Below are positions 1 through 8,712 of a stretch of DNA of 64,000 nucleotides, in pieces. The stretch's first letter is position 1. Each line of letters opens with the position of its first letter. The stretch comes from JAVBJN01 sp031546985 (GTDB lineage Bacteria; Bacteroidota; Bacteroidia; Chitinophagales; Chitinophagaceae): assembly GCA_031546985.1 (NCBI GenBank), contig JAVBJN010000026.1, forward strand, positions 1 through 64,000, in the 5' to 3' direction. A program made the position numbers and the translations under genes. The notes below the pieces were generated by a model, which saw only the letters and a program-made list of their open reading frames with translations, searched no databases and was not told where the DNA came from.

Positions 1-1094
1 ACCCAATCCTGCAATAAGGCTTCGGCGGCCATTTTGCGGTTGTTTTCGTTGGGGAATATTACGTTGTTATCGAGCAGGGTACCGCTTTCGTCGAGCGCTA
101 CCACTTTGCAACCGGTACGGTAACCGGGGTCAATGGCAATAACGGGTTTAGGCCCCAAAGGCGCTGCCATGAGCAATTGGCGCAGGTTTTCTGCAAAAAT
201 TTCGATGGCCGCTTCATCGGCTTTGTCCTTAGCATCGCTGCGGAATTCGTTTTCGAGCGATGGCCGCATCAGGCGTTTGTAACTATCGTTCACCGCCAGT
301 TCCATCTGGCGGGTTGTAGTATTGTTGCCCGTGATGAAATGTTTTTTCAGAATGTCTATTGCATTTTCCTCTTCGGGGTTGATGGTGGCATGCAGTATGC
401 CTTCGTTCTCTGCCCGGAAGATGGCCAGCACACGGTGCGAGGGACTGTCTTTCAGTAATTCCGAAAACTCGAAATAGTCTTTGTATTTAACGCCTTCTTC
501 CTTCTTCTCTTCTACCACTGTGGTTTTGAGGGTAGAAGTGTTCTGGAACAGGGTACGCATTTTTTCGCGCACTTCGGCAGTTTCGTTTATCCACTCGGCA
601 ATAATATCGCGGGCGCCTTTCAGCGCTTCGTCGGTACTGGCTACCTGGTCGTTCAGGAAATTGCCTGCCACAGCTTCGAGGTCCATGTTTTGCTGGGCAA
701 ACAGTTGTTGCGCCAGTGGTTCAAGGCCTTTTTCAATGGCAATGGTAGCCCTGGTTTTGCGTTTGGGCTTATAGGGCAGGTACCAGTCTTCCAGCTCGGT
801 GAGCGACCAGCTGCCTTCCAGCTTGGAGAGCAGTTCGTCGGTCATTTTACCCTGGTCGGTAATGGATTTTATAATGGTAGCTCTTCTGCTGTCAATTTCA
901 GCGTATTTCTGGCTTAGATCCTGCACCGAGGCGATTTGCACCTCATCCAGGCTTCCGGTTACTTCTTTACGGTAACGGCTGATGAATGGTACGGTAGAGC
1001 CTTCGCCCAACAGTTCCATTGTTTTTTGCGCTTGTGCCGGTCTGATGTTCAGACTTTGGGCAATCAGGTTAACATGTGTTTGGTTCACACTCAT
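1..1094 (-). CDS. tex: Tex-family transcription accessory protein, 5' part only
   Basis: Reading the minus strand from an ATG at 1094 gives about 364 uninterrupted codons that run off the left edge of the window. The N-terminus begins MSVNQTHVNLIAQSL, and the Tex N-terminal helical region with the motif EGSTVPFISRYRKE follows. Near the window edge the YqgF/RNase H-like fold starts (VIAIDPGYRTGCKVVALD). Full-length Tex proteins end in an S1 RNA-binding domain, which would lie outside the window. Tex binds nucleic acid and affects transcription and translation in several bacteria; its exact job is unsettled. A TACATTTG promoter element lies about 20 bases upstream of the ATG on the minus strand, which supports this start. 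Confidence 0.93.
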   Translation of the reverse strand, partial: MSVNQTHVNLIAQSLNIRPAQAQKTMELLGEGSTVPFISRYRKEVTGSLDEVQIASVQDLSQKYAEIDSRRATIIKSITDQGKMTDELLSKLEGSWSLTELEDWYLPYKPKRKTRATIAIEKGLEPLAQQLFAQQNMDLEAVAGNFLNDQVASTDEALKGARDIIAEWINETAEVREKMRTLFQNTSTLKTTVVEEKKEEGVKYKDYFEFSELLKDSPSHRVLAIFRAENEGILHATINPEEENAIDILKKHFITGNNTTTRQMELAVNDSYKRLMRPSLENEFRSDAKDKADEAAIEIFAENLRQLLMAAPLGPKPVIAIDPGYRTGCKVVALDESGTLLDNNVIFPNENNRKMAAEALLQDW

Positions 1095-1114
1095 AAAATC
1101 GCTTTAAAGGGCGA

Positions 1115-1122
1115 CAAATGTA
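1115..1122 (-). promoter_or_regulatory. Promoter -7 element for tex
   Basis: On the minus strand this reads TACATTTG, matching the Bacteroidota -7 consensus TAnnTTTG. It lies 20 bases upstream of the tex ATG. No clear -33 TTG was found. Confidence 0.55.
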
Positions 1123-1269
1123 AAGAAACATTTCAGGTTTTACTTTTGGTTATTTGCGCCGGGAATGCTTACTTTCCTGGGAGGAGGTGCATTAGATTGT
1201 TTTGTAATTTAATTGACTGATAGTTATTGATCTGGGGTGATATTTGGGTGATTTTACTTGAAGCGGGGC

Positions 1270-1313
1270 TTCTACAACTTCGACAGGCTCAATTACCAAC
1301 GCTCAGCCACCGG
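1270..1313 (-). repeat. Dispersed TGAGC...GTCGAAG element, copy 1
   Basis: Read on the minus strand this carries GGTGGCTGAGCG, then TTGAGCCTGTCGAAG. The same words recur between genes at about 6.3, 8.4-8.7, 13.4, 22.9-23.0 and 27.4 kb. It sits between the convergent ends of nothing coding, upstream of tex and downstream of csaA. Confidence 0.6.
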
Positions 1314-1323
1314 TCTGTAACGA

Positions 1324-1665
1324 TTATCCAATCCTTAACCCGTTTTCTGTCTGCTGTTCGGTTTGCAGCAAGGTTACGGTACCATCATCGGCTACTGCGC
1401 CCAGTAACAGGCATTCGCTCATAAACGGGCCAATCTGTTTGGGCGGAAAATTAACCACAGCAACCACCTGCTTGCCAATAAGGGTTTCGGGCGTATACAG
1501 TTTGGCGACTTGTGCAGAGGTGCGACGGGTGCCCAGGCTGCCAAAATCAATGGTGATTTTATAAGCGGGTTTGCGGGCTTCTTTAAATATTTCGGCTTGT
1601 ATGATAGTGCCGGTGCGGATTTCAACCTTATCAAAATCGGCCCAGCTCAGGGAATGTTGACTCAT
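1324..1665 (-). CDS. csaA: CsaA-like tRNA-binding domain protein
   Basis: This 113-residue protein is a single EMAP-II/OB-fold tRNA-binding domain, the usual size of CsaA. Recognisable blocks are FDKVEIRTGTIIQAE near residue 11, the SAQVAKLY stretch, IGKQVVAVVNFPPKQIG around residues 63-79, and a GAVADDGTVTLL turn near the C-terminus. CsaA proteins bind tRNA-like structures and have been reported to have secretion-chaperone activity in Bacillus; the physiological role in Bacteroidota is not clear. The gene stands alone, 40 bases downstream of the DUF4421-like gene on the same strand, so the two could be co-transcribed. Confidence 0.9.
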   Translation of the reverse strand: MSQHSLSWADFDKVEIRTGTIIQAEIFKEARKPAYKITIDFGSLGTRRTSAQVAKLYTPETLIGKQVVAVVNFPPKQIGPFMSECLLLGAVADDGTVTLLQTEQQTENGLRIG

Positions 1666-1705
1666 AACCGCAAGATACTAAACCGGCCACGTTTAACTTT
1701 GCCCA

Positions 1706-2779
1706 TTAGCGCGGAATTTTGTTTTTCATCTCTTCCATTTTACTTTTCATGCTTTCCATTTGTTTTTGCAATGGTTTAGGCGCATTGAACCGGTAGCCGA
1801 TAAAACATTCGTAGTAAATTCTGGCTTCTGTAGTCACCGCAGTGGTATGCGCCTGTTTGGAAGTGGTGGTGTAACCGTGAGCCGATATGCCTGCAAATGC
1901 CCGTTTGCCATTGTAACCTGCGCCGCTGCGGCCATCCAGCCGGAACACGGCATTGGTCTGAAACGTAAGATCATGGCTGGTTGGCGTGCGTGTAATAAGC
2001 GTTACATAGTTAATACCTATGCCGGGCGAAAGACCCAGCGCGAAGTAAAAATTATGTTTTATAATGAAATTGTAATAATAACCCGCACCAACAATGCCTG
2101 TCATTTGTCCCGATTGTTGAGATGACGCATTGGGTGTAGTAAGCGGTGTGCGGTCGTTAACCACCGTGTAGCAGTATCGTATTTGCGGAATAAAACTGCC
2201 CGCGCTTTTCAGCTGCCGTTCTGTTTGTGTGGCAATGGACCGCACCGAAAACCTGGGGTTAAAACTATAGGCCGTAAGCCCTTCAAATTTGAGTATGCGC
2301 AGGTCTGGGATCTGAATATACGGATCGCCCTTTTTCCAGCCGGATACAAAATCGGATGTGTTTTTAAGATAGTAACCATCAGACCTATCGTAGGTAAAGG
2401 ATTGCTGCCAGTGGCGGAAATTGAGGTGAAGACCTAATCCGCGTGCACGGCTGGAGCCACGGATATTGTCATCATCGTTGGCAGGAAAGATTTTGGGAAT
2501 GAATCTAAAGCTCAATGAGATGAATTCGTAATTGCAACTGATGCGTGTAGCAAATTTTGCGTTCTGGTAAAGTTCGTAACTATCACCACTGGTGTGAACA
2601 CTATGGTTTTCGATTTCGGTGCTTTCGGCCAGTTTAAGGGATATATAAGCCGAAGTTTTTTCGATCCACTTGGGCTTAATGGCTATTGCAGTATCGGTAT
2701 GCATATCTTGTCCAAAGCCATGCACGCTGCAGGCAAAGGTGCAGCAGAGCAATGGCAGGATGTGCAGGAAGTACCGCAT
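1706..2779 (-). CDS. Exported DUF4421-like protein
   Basis: This 357-residue protein has a signal peptide (hydrophobic residues 4-18, then SVHGFGQ). The mature part alternates short beta strands with aromatic residues (YEFISLSFRFIPK, LGLHLNFRHWQQSFTYD, GYYLKN), as in outer-membrane barrel or barrel-associated DUF4421 proteins of Bacteroidota. The C-terminal 25 residues are unusual: a lysine/methionine-rich helix built around MESMKSKMEEMKNK. No catalytic motif is visible. It probably lies in the outer membrane or periplasm; its function is unknown. The assignment to DUF4421 is by pattern and would need a profile search. Confidence 0.7.
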   Translation of the reverse strand: MRYFLHILPLLCCTFACSVHGFGQDMHTDTAIAIKPKWIEKTSAYISLKLAESTEIENHSVHTSGDSYELYQNAKFATRISCNYEFISLSFRFIPKIFPANDDDNIRGSSRARGLGLHLNFRHWQQSFTYDRSDGYYLKNTSDFVSGWKKGDPYIQIPDLRILKFEGLTAYSFNPRFSVRSIATQTERQLKSAGSFIPQIRYCYTVVNDRTPLTTPNASSQQSGQMTGIVGAGYYYNFIIKHNFYFALGLSPGIGINYVTLITRTPTSHDLTFQTNAVFRLDGRSGAGYNGKRAFAGISAHGYTTTSKQAHTTAVTTEARIYYECFIGYRFNAPKPLQKQMESMKSKMEEMKNKIPR

Positions 2780-2844
2780 ACAAAGGTTCTTCCTATAAAT
2801 ATAACATTATTATGTGTAGGGTAATGCGCTGTATAATAAAGTCT

Positions 2845-3291
2845 TTAGTATTGCAGCGCGCACCAAAGCATACCCGTCGATTTATCGAGCAGGAAATACC
2901 AGCTTTCGGTTTTATACTGCCCGCTCGATGCGTAAAAATCGCCGGTTTCGGGCACTTGAATATCCTTACCTGCGCGGGCCAGTACACTGCTCCAGCGGTT
3001 GTCAGGTGCGGCCGTTTTTACAAAACCATTTCTGTTGATGTATTGCGCCATATCCAGGCCTTTGGTATCCAGCTCAAAACGGTTGCTTTTAATATTTGTA
3101 GCCGCATCGTAGTGGCACTCTACCGATTTTACTGCCGGAATATTGGTGCGCGAGTGCACCTCTATGTTGTCGATATTAAAACGGTCGCAGGTATTGCTGT
3201 TGGCCGCAAGTTTAATAAGGCCGTAGCAACCACCCATCCAGAGCAGGCAAACGCTGGTAGTGATGATAAGGATCCATTTGAGTCGGTGCAT
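2845..3291 (-). CDS. Membrane-anchored protein of unknown function
   Basis: This 148-residue protein has one N-terminal hydrophobic segment (roughly residues 5-22, with WMGGCYGLI), which may be an uncleaved anchor or a lipoprotein signal with Cys22. The rest is soluble and probably periplasmic. I recognise no family. It ends in a hydrophobic-aromatic stretch (SWYFLLDKSTGMLWCALQY) that looks like the last strands of a small beta domain. It lies 16 bases downstream of the next gene on the same strand, so the two probably form one transcript. Confidence 0.7.
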   Translation of the reverse strand: MHRLKWILIITTSVCLLWMGGCYGLIKLAANSNTCDRFNIDNIEVHSRTNIPAVKSVECHYDAATNIKSNRFELDTKGLDMAQYINRNGFVKTAAPDNRWSSVLARAGKDIQVPETGDFYASSGQYKTESWYFLLDKSTGMLWCALQY

Positions 3292-3307
3292 AGTAGTGGT
3301 TATAGGT

Positions 3308-3718
3308 TTAGTCGATAATGAAAGCCAGGTTGCTGTATACCAGCCTTGGATTGGTAGCGCTATCAGCTACCGTAAGCCGGAGGTCTACCAGTTCGGAACC
3401 CGAGTAGCCCAATCCTTTGTTGCGTACGAGTTTTTCGATGCCGTAAGAATCGTGTACTTCTACCAACGCTTTGGCGCAGATGCTGTCTTCGTAGATGTTG
3501 ATGGACAGGTACTTTTTGCCATCCTGCTCCACATAACGGTCAAAAATGTATTGCAGGCTGTTGCCCTTATCGCCACGAATGAGTTGGATAAGCGCTTTGC
3601 GGTACTCCGCACTTTCGGGTGGATTGGCATCGAATACTTGCATGGAATTGTGGCAGGTATGCTCTGTACAGGAGCCCAGCAGGGCAGAAGCGAAGGCTAA
3701 AATGAAAACGGAACGCAT
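3308..3718 (-). CDS. Putative lipoprotein of unknown function
   Basis: This 136-residue protein begins with a typical lipoprotein signal (MRSVFILAFASALLGSC), with Cys17 as the likely acylated residue. The mature part has acidic and basic residues mixed and no motif that I recognise. It is the first gene of a probable two-gene unit with the anchored protein downstream. Both appear to be small envelope proteins, so a shared envelope role is plausible but unproven. Confidence 0.7.
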   Translation of the reverse strand: MRSVFILAFASALLGSCTEHTCHNSMQVFDANPPESAEYRKALIQLIRGDKGNSLQYIFDRYVEQDGKKYLSINIYEDSICAKALVEVHDSYGIEKLVRNKGLGYSGSELVDLRLTVADSATNPRLVYSNLAFIID

Positions 3719-3861
3719 AGTAAAAAATAGGTACTGATTAAAAACGGAACAAAGGGTTGAATTAGTATACCTCGATTAAGATATTGTTGTCTTTTATGAT
3801 AGACGGCAATGTGGCCCAAAAGGTTAGGAACCCTGCCATTCCGTTTATGCGGCCGAATGGC

Positions 3862-3869
3862 TACTTTTG
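3862..3869 (+). promoter_or_regulatory. Promoter -7 element for trmN6
   Basis: TACTTTTG matches TAnnTTTG and ends only five bases before the ATG at 3875, so the transcript should be leaderless or nearly so. It also supports the internal start over the upstream in-frame ATG. Confidence 0.6.
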
Positions 3870-3874
3870 CGCCC

Positions 3875-4585
3875 ATGGCCAATACGTATTTCCGGTTCAA
3901 GCAATTTACCGTGCACCAGGATAAAAGTCCGCTTAAGGTATGTACCGATGCCTGCATACAGGGTGCCTGGAGCGAAGTGCCCCCAGCTGCTGCAAACGTG
4001 CTGGATATTGGTACTGGCACCGGCCTGCTTTCGTTAATGCTGGCACAGCGGTTTGCGCAGCCCATAACCGGGGTAGAATTGCAGGCCGATGCCTACACCC
4101 AGGCAACCGAAAACTTTGCGGCCTCGCCATGGGCCAGCCGTTTGCGTGCCATTCATAGCGATATAAAAGAGCTGCCAGCTTCAACACTGTACGATTACAT
4201 CATTACCAATCCTCCATTCTTTGGCAACGATTTAAAGTCGGATAACGCCGGGCGTAACCACGCCATGCACGATACGGCACTTACCTTGCCAGAACTGATG
4301 CAGGCATTGGACCGGCTTTTATCAGAAACAGGTTTGTTTAGTATTTTGCTGCCTGAGCATCGTATGGCTGAGTGGGCGCAGCTTTGCAGTAATGCTGGCT
4401 TTTACCTGCACCGCAAACTGGAAGTAAAACAATCGGTGCAGCACGGCCTCTTCAGGGTAGTGAGCGAGTGGGGGAGGATGCCCAACAAAAACGCTGTAAC
4501 AGCAGTGCTCTCCATCCGGGAGAGCGACAACCATTACAGCGCAGAATTTATTAAGCTGCTACAGCCTTATTATCTCTATTTGTGA
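3875..4585 (+). CDS. trmN6: tRNA1(Val) (adenine(37)-N6)-methyltransferase
   Basis: This 236-residue SAM-dependent methyltransferase of the TrmN6 (YfiC) family methylates A37 of a tRNA-Val. The N-terminus (TYFRFKQFTVHQDKSPLKVC, then TDACIQGAW) is characteristic. The SAM-binding motif is VLDIGTGTGLLSLMLAQ, and the N6-adenine catalytic motif NPPFF appears in IITNPPFFGNDLKS. The frame is open further upstream to 3809, but the ATG at 3875 fits the family N-terminus and sits just behind a promoter element. It is convergent with the dehydrogenase gene; the 3' ends overlap by about 10 bases. Confidence 0.92.
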   Translation: MANTYFRFKQFTVHQDKSPLKVCTDACIQGAWSEVPPAAANVLDIGTGTGLLSLMLAQRFAQPITGVELQADAYTQATENFAASPWASRLRAIHSDIKELPASTLYDYIITNPPFFGNDLKSDNAGRNHAMHDTALTLPELMQALDRLLSETGLFSILLPEHRMAEWAQLCSNAGFYLHRKLEVKQSVQHGLFRVVSEWGRMPNKNAVTAVLSIRESDNHYSAEFIKLLQPYYLYL

Positions 4586-5796
4586 ACCGCTTCGCCATAG
4601 GCGTAATCGGATAGATATTCGAAATTGGAAGTGAGTTTGCCATTTTCGCAAATAGTTGCACGTGCAATTACATGGCTCGGTGGCTGGTGCATTAAGTGCG
4701 GCATTACATGCAGCAGAAAACGGTCGCCAAAATAATGGCTCGCATCCCTGGGCAATTCGTTGGGCAGATTATCTACCGCCATTACATCTACCATATCCGC
4801 ATCGTTTACAAAAGGTTCACCTTTTTTGAGGCTGCTTTTGCTAAAACCATACACCGGATCGGCAATGGTGCTGGCATCTACATTGCAGGGCACAGAACCA
4901 TCAATATCGCAGGTAATATCGGCAATCACTTTCAGCGCAAATGCTGGTTGCTGCATCTCTTGCAGGGTAAACAGCGGTGCAATGCTCTTAACCCAGTAAA
5001 TACCGTTCATCAGAATGTCGGCAGTTTGGGCATAAGGAGCAAAAGTGCAGTTATAAAGTTCCGGGTGTTTGTGAAATTCCTCACGGTCGTAGCCACCATC
5101 GGATTTACGTGCATACAGCTCTTCGCCGGAGATTTGAGTATATACTGGCTCGTTAAAAGTCTCTTTCAAAAAAGCCTCTGGTTCTACACAACGGATATTG
5201 AGTTTTTCCATTACATCCACAATGCCATGCGCAACACGGCCCGCGCCGGTTACCACTATTTTTACCGGAGGTAAAGCCACCTCGTCGTATTGTGCCAGCA
5301 TTTCTTCGTAAGAATGACAGTCGTGTGCTGCTTTTACAAGGTATTTGCCCGTTTTTTTGCCGTAGGTAAGCATGCCATTATGCGCGCCTACTACACCCGC
5401 ATAAAAGCCAAAACCAACAATGCGGTCGCCATCATCGTGCACCAGGCATTCGTAATCGATGAGCCGTACACGCTGCTGTATGAGCTGGTGCATCAGTTTT
5501 TGGTTATAAGGCTGTTTTTTGCGGGTATGCGAAAAGAAAAGGTAGGTTTTATCTGACAAAAGCCCGGTTACCGGTACTTCTTTAACACCGAACAAAATAT
5601 CGCATTCGCTAAGGTCTTCCTGCACAGTGAGGCCAGCCTCGGTGTATTCCGAATCTTTAATACAGCGCACATCAGATGGTTGCACCAAAATCTCTGCACC
5701 GTATTCCTGTTTTATGCGCAAGCATTGCTCAGGGGTAAAAATTACCCTGTTGTCTACCGGAACTTTTCCTTCTCTGATCAATCCTATTTTAATCAT
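4576..5796 (-). CDS. NAD(P)-dependent oxidoreductase, saccharopine/alanine dehydrogenase-like
   Basis: This protein of about 406 residues starts with the alanine-dehydrogenase/transhydrogenase N-terminal fold (KIGLIREGKVPVDNRVIFTP). In the middle it carries a Rossmann glycine motif, VVTGAGRVAHGIVDVM, near residue 185. The overall plan resembles NAD-dependent, lysine-forming saccharopine dehydrogenase and related enzymes that are often annotated as alanine dehydrogenase. The conserved basic N-terminal substrate site (R9, K11) is present. The true substrate cannot be fixed from the sequence. The frame opens at 5805, but the ATG at 5796 (MIKIGLI) fits the family better. Confidence 0.82.
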   Translation of the reverse strand: MIKIGLIREGKVPVDNRVIFTPEQCLRIKQEYGAEILVQPSDVRCIKDSEYTEAGLTVQEDLSECDILFGVKEVPVTGLLSDKTYLFFSHTRKKQPYNQKLMHQLIQQRVRLIDYECLVHDDGDRIVGFGFYAGVVGAHNGMLTYGKKTGKYLVKAAHDCHSYEEMLAQYDEVALPPVKIVVTGAGRVAHGIVDVMEKLNIRCVEPEAFLKETFNEPVYTQISGEELYARKSDGGYDREEFHKHPELYNCTFAPYAQTADILMNGIYWVKSIAPLFTLQEMQQPAFALKVIADITCDIDGSVPCNVDASTIADPVYGFSKSSLKKGEPFVNDADMVDVMAVDNLPNELPRDASHYFGDRFLLHVMPHLMHQPPSHVIARATICENGKLTSNFEYLSDYAYGEAVHK

Positions 5797-6059
5797 TCCT
5801 CTCAAAATTTATAGTGTGCAGATAGTACTTTACCGGGTCAGGTATAGAACTATTCTTATTACAAAAGAACGGATTGTTATGGTGTTTTTTTCGAATTTTT
5901 ATAGAAAATATATGATTTGAAACATATCCCGCGGCTTCATTATGTCAATATCTTCTGGAGGTAGATAAATCAGTCTCTTGCGCCGACTATGCGAGATAAC
6001 AGCATTAGGAGTGGTTTCTGTCAATCCAGTTAAGCTATTGTCTTTTGTCCACCCCAAAT

Positions 6060-6164
6060 GTCATGCTGCCTGAGTATAGCGAAGAGCAGCATCTCTTCAG
6101 AACAACAATGATTTTTCTATAAGAGATCCTGCTTCAGTCTCCTGCGTCGACTGTGCAGGATGAC
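6060..6164. repeat. GTCATGCTGC palindromic intergenic element, copy 1
   Basis: The left end GTCATGCTGC pairs with GTGCAGGATGAC at the right end. Inside, AGCAGCATCTCTT pairs with AAGAGATCCTGCTT across a short AT-rich centre. This gives a near-complete hairpin of about 105 bases. A related element with the same words lies at 36815-36901. Neither contains a gene. Confidence 0.65.
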
Positions 6165-6189
6165 CGTTTTTTCTTTTGATTGTCAAAGT

Positions 6190-6310
6190 TAATGGTGAAT
6201 GGTGAAAAGTGAGAGGTCAAATGTGAAAGAGGTTATCCTTCCGCTTCGGATTGTTTCTGGTGAATGGTCTGCATTCGCTGTGTCCCCGCATGTGGCGGGA
6301 CAAGCTGCCG
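6190..6310. repeat. Degenerate word array plus partial TGAGC-class element
   Basis: Bases 6190-6229 are short variants of AATGGTGAA / AAAGTGAGAGG in tandem. Bases 6283-6305 contain CCCCGCATGTGGCGGGAC, which matches the core of the dispersed TGAGC-class element. The rest of the 5797-6499 gap shows no gene. The pairing of a word array with this element recurs at 8.3-8.7, 22.8-23.0 and 27.3-27.5 kb. Confidence 0.45.
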
Positions 6311-6445
6311 TGAGCCTCATTGCATTGCGTCATTATTCCCTGCATCCTTGCGCGAAACCCCCACACAGTGCTCCACTGTGCCTCTGCCGCTTTAAAATCT
6401 CCTTAAAATCAGGAAGAACGGCCTCAGGAACTGACGAATATCGTG

Positions 6446-6473
6446 TTTGATGGCATTATCCGGTGTACCTTTG
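6446..6473 (+). promoter_or_regulatory. Promoter for the ABC exporter gene
   Basis: TTTG at 6446-6449 and TACCTTTG at 6466-6473 fit the Bacteroidota -33/-7 pattern with a 16-base spacer, slightly short. The ATG follows 27 bases after the -7 element. Confidence 0.6.
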
Positions 6474-6499
6474 TAGCCTAAAATTACAGAATCTCCTAT

Positions 6500-8338
6500 A
6501 TGGCCCGTAGAAACAATGGCAGTAATGGCAGCAGCGAAGAAGAAGTGCCAAAAGCCAAACTCAACAAAGAAAACGTCCGGGAAGCCTTACTTATTTTCAG
6601 TTACATCAAACCTTACCGTTGGAAGTTTATCATCGGATTGTTGTTTATCGGTCTGTCCGGTTTAAGCACCATGGCTTTTCCATATTTTCTCAAAAAACTA
6701 ATCGATAGCGCACAAAAGATACAGGAAGGGCAGGTAGCCCTCTCTCCCGGCACCATAGCTCTGGCCATGATCGGGTTGCTGCTGGTGCAAATGCTGTTCA
6801 GCTACATGCGTATTTACCTGTTTTCATCTGTAGGTGAGAATGCCCTGGCCGATATGCGTAAAGAAGTATACCAGCGCATGATTACCATGCCTATGGACTT
6901 TTTTGCCAACCGCCGCGTGGGGGAACTGAGCAGCCGCCTGAGCAGCGACCTGAGCCAGATACAGGACGCCGTGAGTGTGCTGCTGGCCGAGGTATTGCGC
7001 AGCATCATAACCTTGCTGGTGGGTATGGGACTTATTTTCTACCTGAGCGCCAAACTTACCATGGTCATGTTGTCGGTGATTCCGCTCATCATCGTTATCG
7101 CGGTGATCTTTGGTAAGCGCATCCGCAAACTGGCCAAAGAAGCGCAGGACCAGCTGGCCGATAGCGGTACTGTAGTGCAGGAAACACTGCAAGGCATCAG
7201 CAACGTAAAAGCTTTTAGTAATGAGTGGTACGAAATAGGCCGCTATGGCAGCAGCATCAATAAAGTGGTGAACCTGGCCATCCGCAACGCCAAGTTCCGT
7301 GGTATGTTTGTGTCTTTCCTGCTGTTCAGCACTTTTAGCGCCATTGTATTGGTGGTGTGGTACGGCATAGGACTCATGCAGCAAGGCCAGTTGAGCTTTG
7401 GCGATCTTACCGCGTTTGTGGTGTACACTGCTTTTGTGGGTGGTACCATGGCCGGCTTTGCCGAAATGTACAGCCAGTTGCAAAAAACCGTGGGTGCTAC
7501 CCAGCGTGTGCGTGAGCTGCTCAAAGAAGTGCCCGAAGCAGTAGATGTAGCACGTATTGTGATAGACGAAGCCCACCGCATTCACGGAGCTGTAACCCTG
7601 GAGCATGTAGCATTTAGCTACCCATCCCGCAACGATGTGCCGGTGCTGAAAGATGTGAGTATTACCGCTTACCCGGGACAAACCATTGCTATTGTAGGAC
7701 CCAGCGGAGCGGGTAAGAGTACCCTGGCTTCGTTGCTGCTCCGTTTTTATACGCCCGATTCAGGCAATATTTTGTTTGATGGCCGTAATGCCGAAGCTTT
7801 TTCGCTGAGCCAGCTACGCCAGCAAATGGCCCTGGTGCCGCAGGATGTATTGCTGTTTGGCGGTACCATTCTCGAGAATATCGCTTATGGTAAGCCCGAT
7901 GCCTCGCAGGAAGACGTAGAAGCAGCGGCGCGCAAGGCCAATGCACACGATTTTATTATGGGCTTCCCCGAAGGATACCAAACCGTGGTAGGAGAGCGTG
8001 GCATGAAACTATCGGGTGGTCAGCGCCAGCGATTGGCTATTGCAAGAGCCATTCTCAAAGATCCTGTTATCCTCATTCTCGATGAAGCTACCAGCGCCCT
8101 GGACAGCGCCAGCGAGCAACTGGTGCAGGAAGCCTTGGATAACCTGATGCAAAACCGTACTTCATTTGTAATTGCCCACCGCCTGAGCACCATTCGCAAT
8201 GCAGATCGTATTGCGGTGCTGGATAAAGGTGTGGTAAAAGAATCGGGCACCCACGAAGAACTCATGAGCATCGAAGATGGCCTGTACAAGCAACTGAACA
8301 AGCTGCAATACGAAAAAGGTATTGAGGTATTGGGATAA
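6500..8338 (+). CDS. ABC exporter half-transporter (MsbA-like)
   Basis: This 612-residue protein fuses a six-helix ABC type-1 transmembrane domain (about residues 40-330) to a nucleotide-binding domain (about 363-605). Visible motifs are Walker A GPSGAGKST (400-408), the Q-loop in LVPQDVLLFGG, the signature LSGGQRQ (504-510), Walker B VILILDEA (523-530) and the switch His in AHRLST (His560). Such half-transporters work as homodimers and export lipids, drugs or peptides from the cytoplasm. MsbA-type lipid flipping is one possibility, but the substrate is not determined. A hydrophilic, asparagine/glycine-rich tail precedes the first helix. The gene has its own promoter and stands alone. Confidence 0.93.
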   Translation: MARRNNGSNGSSEEEVPKAKLNKENVREALLIFSYIKPYRWKFIIGLLFIGLSGLSTMAFPYFLKKLIDSAQKIQEGQVALSPGTIALAMIGLLLVQMLFSYMRIYLFSSVGENALADMRKEVYQRMITMPMDFFANRRVGELSSRLSSDLSQIQDAVSVLLAEVLRSIITLLVGMGLIFYLSAKLTMVMLSVIPLIIVIAVIFGKRIRKLAKEAQDQLADSGTVVQETLQGISNVKAFSNEWYEIGRYGSSINKVVNLAIRNAKFRGMFVSFLLFSTFSAIVLVVWYGIGLMQQGQLSFGDLTAFVVYTAFVGGTMAGFAEMYSQLQKTVGATQRVRELLKEVPEAVDVARIVIDEAHRIHGAVTLEHVAFSYPSRNDVPVLKDVSITAYPGQTIAIVGPSGAGKSTLASLLLRFYTPDSGNILFDGRNAEAFSLSQLRQQMALVPQDVLLFGGTILENIAYGKPDASQEDVEAAARKANAHDFIMGFPEGYQTVVGERGMKLSGGQRQRLAIARAILKDPVILILDEATSALDSASEQLVQEALDNLMQNRTSFVIAHRLSTIRNADRIAVLDKGVVKESGTHEELMSIEDGLYKQLNKLQYEKGIEVLG

Positions 8339-8342
8339 TCGC

Positions 8343-8440
8343 TGATGTCTGATCTCCGATGTACGATCTCTGATCTGGGATCTGGGATGTATGATTTGGA
8401 GATGTCTGATGTCTGATTTGGAGATGTCTGATTTGAGGAT
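8343..8440. repeat. Degenerate GATSTSTGAT word array
   Basis: Directly after the ABC gene, about 100 bases consist of imperfect tandem copies of words such as GATGTCTGAT, GATCTCTGAT and GATCTGGGAT. There is no gene. It runs straight into copies of the TGAGC-class element. Confidence 0.7.
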
Positions 8441-8447
8441 GACCTGT

Positions 8448-8677
8448 CAGCGCTTGTCCCGCCACTGCGGAGTCCGCAGGTCCTGCCAGGTCTGGGTTAC
8501 TGAGCCCGCAAGGGCGGGATAGGCCTTTCGAATTATCCGTAGGTCACTGAGCCTCGCAGGAGGTAAATCGACTTAGGTAAAGTTATCCGTAGGTCACTGA
8601 GCCCCGCATGGACGGGACAGGTAAGTTAGGTTGGGCTAAGCGTAGGTCACTGAGCTTGTCGAAGTGCCGAAGTGCCA
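8448..8677 (+). repeat. Dispersed TGAGC...GTCGAAG elements, cluster of four
   Basis: Four variants lie in a row: TACTGAGCCCGCAAGGGCGG, CACTGAGCCTCGCAGG, CACTGAGCCCCGCATGGACG and CACTGAGCTTGTCGAAG. Most are preceded by CGTAGGT. The CCCCGCATGGGCGGGAC core is itself a short palindrome, so each copy can fold. Confidence 0.7.
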
Positions 8678-8712
8678 ACCATAACTATTTTTCCAAAAGT
8701 TGTTACACATGC